From: Canna indica
Taxonomy: Eukaryota; Streptophyta; Magnoliopsida; Zingiberales; Cannaceae
Direction: 5' to 3'
Length of the DNA stretch: 64,000 bases
Assembly (NCBI GenBank): GCA_034359265.1
Contig: CP136893.1
Location: 17,241,001 to 17,305,000 of the forward strand
In this document: positions 56,005 through 64,000 of the stretch, piece by piece
Position numbering within the stretch: position 1 is the stretch's first letter
Layout of the letters: the number at the start of each line of letters is the position of its first letter
Made by a program: the position numbers and the translations under genes
Notes under the pieces: generated by a model
Told to the model about the DNA's origin: nothing
Databases searched by the model: none
The model's input: the letters and a program-made list of their open reading frames with translations, nothing else

Positions 56005-56108
56005 TAACAATAGGCGAAATTTAGGAAGTACATTATGCCTAATCGAAACTCATTTGTTAAAGCTCCACGATCAAGACGTCGGTACATCCAACTTCGATCA
56101 GCCGACAT
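56005..56108 (-). pseudogene. Remnant N-terminus of CACTA-3 transposase
   Basis: The minus strand reads MSADRSWMYRRLDRGALTNE, then FRLGIMYFLNFAYC, matching the first residues of the CACTA-2 transposase. After about 56010 the sequence jumps to the region that in CACTA-2 lies just after the transposase stop. One deletion of about 3.4 kb explains this. Confidence 0.88.
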
Positions 56109-56180
56109 GATTCTGTCAATCAATGACAATTTCTTTGGTTAATGCCTTTAGGTGAGATTGTCCTATTCCATTCGGGATTT

Positions 56181-56370
56181 ATGTTATTCATATTGCACTA
56201 AGTACTTCTTTTAACCGCTAACTTTATTCTAAATTTCGGCAGCATCTCCCTATAGTTCTCCGAATACGCATATCATCTGGGCGCATATCGGAGAACAAGA
56301 GAGATGTTGTCGAAATTTAGAATAAGTTAACGGTTAAAAGAAAAACGTAAGTGCAGTACAAATAACTATA
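56181..56370. repeat. Leader hairpin of CACTA-3
   Basis: Arms of about 75-80 bases (left up to 56269, right from 56281) match those in CACTA-2 (30200-30405), with the same loop (atatcatctggg). Confidence 0.88.
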
Positions 56371-57768
56371 TTCTCAAATTGTTCAATCAGGGACAATTCA
56401 AGGATTGTACGTCGTATAAAAAATCATCTACTTTTTTTACACGAACATACAACCCCCGAACGGATCTAAGGTTTTGCTAAATCATATCTGATTCATCGAT
56501 GCATACGTGAAACATATCAACTCGTCGGATGGATGATTATTTTCTAAATGTTTCGAGTCAGTTCGAGTCCATATTGGATAATTCCGACACAAGTCCAAAT
56601 TAGACGATTCCGGCGAGAGTCCGAAATGAACGATTTCGGCGCGCGTCTGAAGTGGACAATTCCGATGCGAGTCCACTGAGGCAACTCCGGACTAATTAAC
56701 AATATTTTAACTAATTAATTAATATTAATCTACAATATTTTAACTAATTTAAATAATTAACCTACCATTATTAAATATTAATCTAACTAAATTAAACTAA
56801 AAATTAATATAAACTCTAAAAATTAATCTAAAAATTAATCTAACAAATTAAACAATTAATCTAAACAATTAAACAATTAAACAAATAATTAATTAACAAT
56901 TAAATAATTAAATAAAAAATTACAAAAATATCATTTTCGGCGCCGGCGTCTAGTGTCCGAACACTGTACAAGCTCCGGCGGCGGCCATCGGCCGTCCACC
57001 GCCGGTCGAAACCCTAAAAATAGGGTTTCGGCCGGATTTTACTTTGGGATCAACAAGGAAAGCCGGGCGGCGAGAAATACCTAAAATCGGCAGTCGAGGA
57101 CGGACGACAGCGTCGACAGCAGCAGCTCGACGGTGTTGGCATCGGCAGCGGCGGCGAGAGGCGGCAGCAGCGGGAGGAAGAAGGGGCGGGCGCGATTTGC
57201 GACCTATATAAACTTATTAGCAACGGCTCACTTATCCGTTAGAAAACCATTGCTAATAATTAACATCAGCAGCAACGGCTCGCATGTCCGTTAGAAAGCC
57301 GTTCCAGATACAACATATCTGCAACGGCTTGAGCGGTCGTAAGAATGTCATTGCAAATAGCAACGGCTTGAGCAGCCATTGCTAATAGCCGTTGCTGAAG
57401 ACTCAGTTTCTAGTAGTGGTAGGATCGAGACTAACCTTCTGCCATTGATACCGTGTTGATGCGCGGCTCCGGTTCTCTTTTTGCTCATGTGCACCTTCCT
57501 CAATAGGTCTTCCAGTACTCTCTTTAGAACCCTCAATAGATGGTGTAGAAAGGTAGGAATGAGTCTGCGGACCTATGAGTATCCCGACCTATTTATATAC
57601 GCACCTTGCCATCAAAGGTGGAAAGATAGGCTTGAACCGGGTTTGAGATAGACATGGGTAAAATGGTAAAACATAAAATATGTGAACCACATAAGGATAG
57701 ACACGTGAACATATGTGGTCCACATCAGATGATGATGTGGACCATGCATTTATAATGCCACGTCCAAC

Positions 57769-59060
57769 GGTGGTGAGTTTTGAACTGGTGGAGGAGTGGC
57801 AATGTCAGAATTATCAGTATGGTGTGAGTTGGAGGATGGTTGTTGAACTAAAGGTGTATGTTCCAGCCAAGACTCATATGTATATTTAGTGGCTTGTGCT
57901 GGAGTAAAGGAAGATGTGGAGAATGGAAATGTTGACTCAACAAACTGAACATGGCGAGAGAGAAAAATTAAAATTAGAGGTAGGATCTAGGCATTGGTAA
58001 CAGTAATGTTTTGTTGAGTAGCCTAGGAAAATGCAGGGCCGATATTTTGGATGAAGTTTGTGTGAGGTATAAGGCTTGAGCCATGGATAGCCGAACACCT
58101 TTAGATTAGAGTAATTTGGTGAAGTTTGAAACAGGCTTTGATAAGGTGAATTGAATTTGAGAATAGGTGTTGGCATTCGATTTATGAGATATATTGCAGT
58201 AGCAAAGGCATGCTGCCAAAATTGAACAGGAGCAGAAGCTTGAGATAGAAGTGTTAAGCCAGTCTCTACAACATGGCGATGTCTCCTCTCGGCCACACTA
58301 ATTCTTTGTGGCGTATAAGGTGGTGACGAGAGATGTTGAATACCAGTTTTAGAAAAGAAGCTTGATAAAGCTGTGAATTCGCCTCCTCCATCAGAGTAAA
58401 CACTGCCAATGGTGAGGTTAAAATAATTTTCAACAAGTGCTTTGAAGTCAACAAACACCTGATAAACATCAGATTTGTACTTGAGAGGAAAGAACCAGGT
58501 ATATTTTAAAAAGTGGTCTACAAAAATGACATAGAACCTATGTCCTTCAGAAGAAGAAATAGGGGCTGGTCCCCATACATAAGTAAATATAAGTTCTAGA
58601 GGTCTTGAACTTTTAATAGAAGAAGTAACAAAAGGTTATCGATGACTTTTGTTGCATGCACAAGCATTACAGTGCTCAAGTTTAGAAGGTAAAACAGATA
58701 AGTGATTTCTAGAAATAATAGATTGAAGGACTTTACGATGTGGTTGGCCTAATCGCTGACGCCAGGTGATGAAACTGGGTGTGCAGGTAGACAGAAAGGT
58801 TGCTGGTGAAGGACTAAACCACTCATACAGATCATTCCTACTTCGGCCACGAGCGAGCTATACTCCCGTGTTCAGATCCTTGACAACAAAATATTCAGGG
58901 AAGAACTCAATTGAAGTTTTGAATTGACAACACTTTGATACAGATATTAAATTTTTTGTAATAAGAGGAGCGCACAGAACTTCATTCAAATGAAAGTTTG
59001 GTGAAAGAATAGCAGTACCAGTGTGAGTAATTAGAATCAGATTACCATCACCAAGTGATA
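57769..59060 (-). pseudogene. Copia A integrase
   Basis: The frame 58458-57937 gives VYSDGGGEFTALSSFFSKTG, then HLSSPPYTPQRISVAERRHR, FWQHAFATAIYLINRMPTP and FLGYSTKHYCYQCLDP. These are the second half of the copia integrase core and its C-terminal tail. The upstream part, with GAG-pre-integrase and the first Asp, lies at about 58880-58480 in broken frames. The gene is cut at 57768 by copia B. Confidence 0.88.
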
Positions 59061-59074
59061 CTCCATTGTCACCA

Positions 59075-60129
59075 TCAAATTAGCTTGAGTAGGATTGAAG
59101 ATTGCAGTATTAGATGCAACATTTTTATCAAAAAAAAAGTATTAGATGCAACATGATGAGTAGCACCTGAGTCGAGAACCCAATTGGTTGTGGCTTTGAA
59201 CTGTTGTTCACTCAGGTTAGCTTGTGGTGCTTGTTGACTGGAGTTTGGACGGGATCGACAGGTCTTAGCAGAATGACCAAACCTGTCACATAACTGGCAT
59301 TGTAACCTGCCTTTGTTGAACTGATTTTTTGGTTGATATTGCCTGAAATTTGTCGAAGGTTTAGAAGCATTGTTCGGTGTAAATTTCTTTCTGTTTCCCC
59401 AATAGTCTTGTGGATTTGCATTAGTGGAGTGCTGAGTATAATGTGCAATAATAATAGGGAGTGAAGTCTGATGATGCAAGAATGCTTCATGCGCTACCAT
59501 CTTATCAAACAGTTCTTCTAATGATATTGGTGTATCACGACATCTGATGGCAGCACTTAAATCGTTAAACTCTGGTCCCAATCCACTCAGAATTTTAATA
59601 ACTAAAGCTGAGTTATTAACTGGTGCGTCTGCGCTATGGAGATTTCATCTGCTATAGATTCAACTTCATTGAAATATTGAATGACAGTTTTGGTTCCTTT
59701 TATAGTTTTGGCAAGAGTGTCTTGCAAATGATATATCCTTGACTGAGACTTATTTGCATATTGGTTTGCAAGTCTCAGCCATGCATTGTGAGCAGATGGA
59801 GCAGTAACATGAGCTATTGATGAGTCTACCGACGCCATGATCGTGTGACGGATCAAGCCGTCTTGACGCAAGTAGGCTTTGTAATGACTGTCCGAAGCAG
59901 AGGGACAACGAAAGGATCCATCTATGAAGTGAATCAGATCATACCCAATTAATAGCAGATCAATTTGTGTTTTCCATGTCATGTAGTTGCTGCTCCCTGC
60001 AAGTTTGATTGTCAACTGGCTGGTTGGGTTGATAGTAATGACTTGCCTAGTGGATAAAAAGGGATTGAGAACATCATGCTTAGGTATTTGGGATTCATTT
60101 GCTTGTGAAGAAGCATCGTTTGATGCCAT
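59075..60129 (-). pseudogene. Copia A gag and protease start
   Basis: Gag begins at about 60129 (MASNDASSQANESQIPKHDV). It includes LTIKLAGSSNYMTWKTQIDL and ANQYANKSQSRIYHLQDTLA, and breaks at about 59600. The frame 59581-59075 has a zinc knuckle CQLCDRFGHSAKTC and the protease signature NWVLDSGATHHVASN. A T-rich run at about 59130 disturbs the frame after the protease start. Confidence 0.9.
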
Positions 60130-60226
60130 TGAAGAAGACGAGGTAGAACAGAGGACAGATTGAAATGGAGAAAGAAAAAAAAGGATTGCAGGTATCGTCG
60201 TCAGGTATCGCCCCGTGTAGGAGGTA

Positions 60227-60241
60227 GTGGCTCTGATACCA
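60227..60241 (-). other. Primer-binding site of copia A
   Basis: The minus strand reads TGGTATCAGAGCCAC, complementary to initiator Met-tRNA, immediately next to the LTR starting at 60242. Confidence 0.9.
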
Positions 60242-60681
60242 TATAGGTTTTGCAGTAGTGGATGAAACGAATTGACTCCAATGAATCGAAGCAGCATACA
60301 CGGTGTTGGAAAAAAACTTGAGACGGGCTCCTAGAAGTTCCATGAGCCCCTAGAACATAGGTTTATTAATATTAAACCTGAGCTGAAAATACTAAGTTCA
60401 TTCGTTTGCAATATAGTTCACTCTTATTTTAGATTCAGTATAAATTATACTAGATTCAATGTTAATAAACCTAGGTTAACTCCTAGGAAAGGCTCCATGA
60501 AAATTTTATTTGAGTATTTATACACAGCCAGCTGAAAACGACAAGAATGCTAAATGTAACAGTGATACAAACTGAAATAGAACTGATATTTATTTAATAC
60601 AACAGTTGAGTACGTGTCGCTGTGGATGAGCCGCAGTAGCCACTTGCAGAGGATGTATTATGAGAGATATTAGTGTTGATA
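60242..60681 (-). repeat. 5' LTR of copia A, carrying a small insertion
   Basis: Matches the left LTR at both ends but is about 200 bases longer because of the insertion at about 60302-60511. Its outer end gtgttgata adjoins the ATTTC duplication. Confidence 0.9.
60302..60511. mobile_element. MITE-like insertion in the copia A LTR
   Basis: About 200 bases present in the right LTR but not in the left. Its two halves are imperfect inverted repeats: ttccatgagcccctagaaca with taggtttattaatatt, against aatgttaataaacctagg with tcctaggaaaggctccatga. No coding capacity. The exact ends and duplication are not clear. Confidence 0.7.
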
Positions 60682-60686
60682 ATTTC

Positions 60687-62194
60687 CTCCCGCGACCACC
60701 GGCTTCCCCCCGGGCCGAAGCCATCGAGCTTGGCGACATGCCCCACAGCTCCCTCGCCCGACTCGCCGACGTCTACGGCCCCATCATGGATCTCCGCCTC
60801 GGCCAAGTGGACACCGTCGTCATCTCCTCCCCGGACATGGCCAGAGAAGTGCTGCAGAAGCACGACTCTGTCTTCGCCAATCGCTCCATCCCGGAAGCCG
60901 CTCGAGTCCTGTCCTATACAGATGCCTCCCTAGTTTGGCTTCCACCGTCTCATTGGTGGCATAACCTCCGCAAGATCTACAACACCCAGCTCTTCACTCC
61001 GCAGCGACTCGACGCTCACCAGTCTCTCAGGCGAGAGAAGGTGGGTGAACTCACGCAATTCATCTCCGACAGCGCTTCCAAGGGCTTGCCTGTTGAGATT
61101 GGGCGAGTGGCGTTCGTCGCCGCATTGAATCTGATCTCTCGCACCATTTTCTCCGTCGATCTCGTGGATCTCTACGAAGAGTCGTCGCAAAAGTTCAAGC
61201 ACGTGGTGCAGGGGATGCTAGAGGAAGCAGGAAAGTCGAACCTCTTTGACTACTTCCCACTGCTCGCGTGAATCGATCCGCAAGGCATACGTCGGTGGTC
61301 GAGAGGGTACTTGAAGCAGCTGCACGATGTATTTGATGAGCAGATCACTCGTCAAATCCGCAGCTACAAGCATGAGAAAACTAAGGTCGTCGGCAACGAT
61401 TTCTTGGATGAGCTCCTCCATTACCGAGTGCAGGAAGACGGCTCCAAGTTCGATCGACTTGCGATGAGATCATTGCTCACGGTAAATTTAAATTCTTGAC
61501 TAAATGTGTATATATAATTTAACAGAGCTCGCGCGCTCAGTATGTGTTTGAAACATGACTATGACAGGACATATTTGTGGCGGGCAGCCATACAACCTCG
61601 ACCACGGTGGAATTGTCCATGGCGGTGCTGCTCCGGAGCCCCCTGGCGATGGCCAAAGTCCGTGAGGAGATCGTCCGAGTTATCGGCTTAGGAAGAGACG
61701 TGGATGAAGCCGACATCGACGCACTCCCCTACCTGCAAGCCGTGGTCGATCAAGGAGACGCTCCGCTTGCATCCGTCGGTATCACTTGTGCCGCGGCGCA
61801 CGACAGGGGCGACGGTGGAGCTGAGTGGCGGCTACAAGATACCCAATGGCACCCGGGTGCTCATTAACGTTTGGGCCATCGGGCGCCACGCAGGAGCGTG
61901 GAAAGATGCGGGGATTTTCTCGCCTGAGAGATTCATGACGATGGAGGTGGAGTACAGGGGGATGGGGGCGGGACTTCGAGCTGATACCGTTCGGGGCGGG
62001 GCGACGATTATGCCCCGGGCTGCCGCTGGCGTTCCGAATGGTGCACCTCATGCTCGCGTCGCTGCTTCAGAAGTTCGAGTGGAGGATACCTGAAGGAGAA
62101 GTTTGGGTTGACCATGGTCATGGCGTCGCCGCTGAGAGCTGTTGCGGTTCCGGTTTTACATGATGGAAGGGTTGGTGCCACGTGTGTAATTTGA
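60687..62194 (+). pseudogene. CYP76-like cytochrome P450, main part (2 exons)
   Basis: Continues the P450 that starts at 35493. Exon 1 here (60687-61481) has RLPPGPKP, then LGDMPHSSLARLADVYGPI after a small out-of-frame deletion, LGQVDTVVISSPDMAREVLQ and a C-helix region (HWWHNLRKIY where W-R is usual). A TGA at 61269 replaces a codon before IDPQGIRRW. The intron 61482-61567 (gt...ag) is at the usual CYP76 place. Exon 2 has the I-helix DIFVAGSHTTSTT, K-helix KETLRLHP, FSPERF and the haem loop [11 protein letters not shown]. Frameshifts lie at about 61748 (extra 4 bases), 61962 (extra 7) and 62097. CYP76 enzymes oxidise terpenoids in the ER; this copy is dead, and its exact subfamily is unknown. 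Confidence 0.9.
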
Positions 62195-62277
62195 GGAGGC
62201 AAAAGTAAGTTTGAATAACTCATTTACCACGTGTGTAATTTGAGGAGCCAAAAGTAAGTTTGAATAACTCATTTTAA
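62178..62277. repeat. ~50-bp tandem duplication at the P450 3' end
   Basis: The segment ccacgtgtgtaatttgagga through gtttgaataactcattt occurs twice in a row (from about 62179 and from about 62229). The first copy contains the P450 stop codon. Confidence 0.9.
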
Positions 62278-62285
62278 TGTCACTC

Positions 62286-63108
62286 AGGGCTTGTTTGGTT
62301 AGTGAAATCAAGTCTGTTTTCATGATTTCGATTTCACTGAAACCAAAATTGCTTACGAAAACGTGTTTGGTTCAGCGTTTTCATGAAACTGAATCGAAAT
62401 CAGAATGAAAACGAAACCAGTTTTCCTAATAAAAATGAAAACACCAGAATGTTGTTTTCTGTGATTTCGAGATTGTCGGTTTCGTTATCAAAATGGAGTG
62501 ACAACTTTATAATTATAATTTTTTTTATAAAATTAATTAATTTAAAAATAAATCAAACTATATTATTTTTAAAAATAAAAATAAAAATCATCATTTTCAA
62601 CTCAAACTATTATCTTAAATTTATAAATTAATTAAACCAATTTATATCTAATTGACTCAAACTCAAATTTTAAAATAACTCAATTTTCTTAAAGTTAATC
62701 TATTTATAATTAATCAAAACTAATTTAGACCACTAGAATTATTATTATTTTAAAATATTAACTATTAATTAATTTTTATATCTAATTGAACAAAAAAATC
62801 TCAGACTACTAATAACTTAATTAATTAAATATTACAAATATTTTATAATTATATTAGTAAATATTTAATTTTATAAACTAACTAAATATTAATTACTACT
62901 AAAAATATTCAAGGAAAATTAATATTACTTTTTATAGCCAAATAAATATTCACTGGTTTCAACTAACTAAAACTTATGTTGTTTTCATTAACCAAACGCA
63001 TTTTCGGAAAACTGAAAACTAGAAATCAAAATCAAGTTTTCGAAACCAAGTTTTCAGTTTCACTGAAACCAAACCAGAAAATAATTTTCGCTAACCAAAC
63101 AGCACCTT
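62286..63108. mobile_element. Non-autonomous TIR transposon (~820 bp)
   Basis: The left end agggcttgtttggttagtga and right end ttcgctaaccaaacagcacc are inverted repeats. Internal copies of gtttcagtgaaacc-type words repeat on both sides. The word ttaatgt flanks both ends at a short distance. There is no coding capacity in the AT-rich middle (the frame at 62383-62631 is not a gene). It resembles hAT- or Harbinger-type derivatives with GTTTGGTTAG ends. Confidence 0.65.
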
Positions 63109-63221
63109 AATGTTTGAAGTTATTATTTTTCGAATAATAAATGCATTTTGCAATACGTTTAAATGAACATGATTTAAACGTGGCCTTCATGAAATTTGGC
63201 CATAATTTTCATAAAATATTG

Positions 63222-63711
63222 GGTTAATTATAAAAGGTTAAGGGTAATTTTTGTTTTGAACTATTAAAAATATGATAAAAATATCTCTAAACTCTTATTT
63301 AGTTGATTTTTGCCCTTAAACAAATAAAAAAAATTAAAAAATGGTCTCGAACTATTAGAAATGGATAAAAATGCTCTTAAATAATTTTTTGATAAATTTT
63401 TTACTCTTAAACAAACAAAAAAAATTGAAAAATATTAGTATTTTTATCCATATCTAAATAGTAAAAAATAATTTTTTTCCCTAGAAATAGGTAAAAAATA
63501 TTAATATTTTTTAATTATTTTTATTTGTCTAAGGGTAAATTTTTTTAAAAAAATTAAGTTTATGAGTATTTTTACTCATTTCTAATAGTTCGAGAGTAAT
63601 TTTCAACTATTTTTGTGTGTTTAAGGGTAAAAATCAATCAAATAAGAGTTTAGGGGTATTTTTACCCCATTTTTAATAGTTCGAGGGCAAAAATCACCCT
63701 TAACCCATTAT
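63222..63711. mobile_element. Fold-back MITE (~490 bp)
   Basis: The left arm (gggttaattataaaaggtta then agggtaatttttg...) is repeated in reverse complement in the right arm (caaaaatcacccttaaccca). The arms extend over about 200 bases each, with the shared words taaactcttattt and gaactattaaaaat. Confidence 0.85.
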
Positions 63712-64000
63712 AAAATATATACTGATTTTTGACGTGTTTCCCTAATCTATTTAAACTTTTCATTTTTTTTCAATTCAGTACATCATTTTTTGATTTGTTA
63801 CAAATCTACCGCATTATCTACCCAGTGTCACTTTGATGTCTGAATGCTGACATGGCTAATAATCTCAGTCAGCATTTAGACGTAATTTTTTTAACTTATT
63901 TTTTTTCGGCCCCACCAAACCCAATCAGCAACATGGTTAATTACAAAATATAGCCCGACTTTTGACGCGTTTATCTAATCTATCCACACTTTCCAATTTT
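63712..64000. repeat. Direct repeat of ~55 bp at the window end
   Basis: ttttgacgtgtttccctaat with ctatttaaacttttca at about 63725 recurs as ttttgacgcgtttatctaat with ctatccacactttcca at about 63959. It may be part of another element that continues beyond the window. No gene is seen. Confidence 0.6.

Larger units (their letters stand above)
53787..57418 (-). mobile_element. CACTA-3: 3,632-bp deletion derivative of CACTA-2 family
   Basis: Ends CACTACTGAAATAATGGG and CAGTTTCTAGTAGTG, with duplication GTA on both sides (53784-53786 and 57419-57421). The left subterminal array, the second ORF, the leader hairpin, the degenerate 26-bp repeats, a telo-box palindrome (57007-57030) and the right subterminal array all follow the order in CACTA-2. 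The transposase gene is deleted except for its first ~30 codons. It could only move with transposase supplied by an element such as an intact CACTA-2. Confidence 0.95.
47129..57768 (-). mobile_element. Ty1/copia 'copia B' nested in copia A
   Basis: Left (3') LTR 47314-47763 and right (5') LTR 53684-53786 plus 57422-57768, each 450 bases once CACTA-3 is removed. LTR ends are TGTTAG/TGTTAT and CCAAC(A). An extra partial LTR copy (47135 to about 47307) precedes the full left LTR. The polypurine tract (element strand aagtgggagaa) abuts the left LTR at 47764-47774, and the primer-binding site is at 53670-53681. Gene remnants on the minus strand run from RNase H (48157) through RT, integrase and protease to gag. 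It is far more decayed than its LTRs suggest. Confidence 0.88.
53684..57768 (-). repeat. 5' LTR of copia B, split by CACTA-3
   Basis: 53684-53786 and 57422-57768 together equal the 450-base left LTR. The break coincides with the GTA duplication of CACTA-3. The right end lacks the final A of CCAACA and borders copia A at 57769. Confidence 0.9.
35591..60681 (-). mobile_element. Ty1/copia 'copia A' with nested insertions, 25,091 bp, inside the P450
   Basis: A copia element on the minus strand with its 3' LTR at left (35591-35831) and 5' LTR at right (60242-60681). It has a perfect 5-bp target duplication ATTTC (35586-35590 and 60682-60686). Its own genes are split into four blocks: gag, protease and integrase at 60129-57770; the integrase-RT linker at 47128-46959; RT at 43454-42437; and the RNase H tail at 35970-35836. 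Between them sit copia B, a LINE and an Athila-like element. By eye the two LTRs differ at about 18 of about 228 comparable positions, so the insertion is not recent. Confidence 0.93.

Noticed and set aside
56482..56676. Minus-strand frame with repeated short words
   Set aside because: Arises from the degenerate 26-bp repeats of CACTA-3.
62383..62631. 82-residue Asn/Ile/Lys-rich frame
   Set aside because: AT-rich interior of a non-autonomous TIR element.

Overview
This is plant nuclear DNA, made almost entirely of transposable elements nested inside and around two broken host genes. The genome is probably that of a eudicot: the sequence is AT-rich, genes have spliced introns, and it carries plant-type CACTA (Transposase_21) transposons, Ty1/copia and Ty3/gypsy elements, a LINE and a CYP76-type cytochrome P450. 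I cannot name the species. I see no intact host gene, no tRNA or rRNA gene and no CRISPR array.

Layout. 1-3940 is AT-rich decayed sequence with a ~1 kb fold-back element (1962-3009). 3945-9001 is a truncated Ty3/gypsy element on the minus strand, split by an LTR (5674 to ~7070) rich in GGTCGACC palindromes. 9424-14392 is a decayed Ty1/copia element (copia C). An ACC-oxidase exon fragment follows at 14416-14553, then AT-rich spacer.

16376-35423 is one CACTA transposon (CACTA-1, 19,048 bp, TSD ACT). It carries a decayed Transposase_21 gene, a second ORF, and the three last exons of a captured serine:glyoxylate aminotransferase gene. A second complete CACTA (CACTA-2, 24393-31467, TSD TAT) is inserted inside it.

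CACTA-1 sits just upstream of a TATA box (35433-35440) and the start codon (35493) of a CYP76-like P450. The P450 coding sequence stops at 35590 and resumes at 60687. The 25,091 bp between is a Ty1/copia element (copia A, TSD ATTTC) that has itself been invaded: by a gag-protease-only Athila-like element (35971-42436), by a LINE (43467-46944, 14-bp TSD), and by another copia (copia B, ~47135-57768). Copia B's right LTR holds a third CACTA (CACTA-3, 53787-57418, TSD GTA), a deletion derivative of CACTA-2. The rest of the P450 (to 62194) keeps its intron, K-helix, PERF and haem-binding motifs but has a premature stop and several frameshifts.

62286-64000 holds inverted-repeat elements and AT-rich sequence. 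The target-site duplications give an insertion order: P450 gene, then copia A, then its three invaders, then CACTA-3 in copia B; and separately CACTA-1 in the P450 promoter, then CACTA-2 in CACTA-1.
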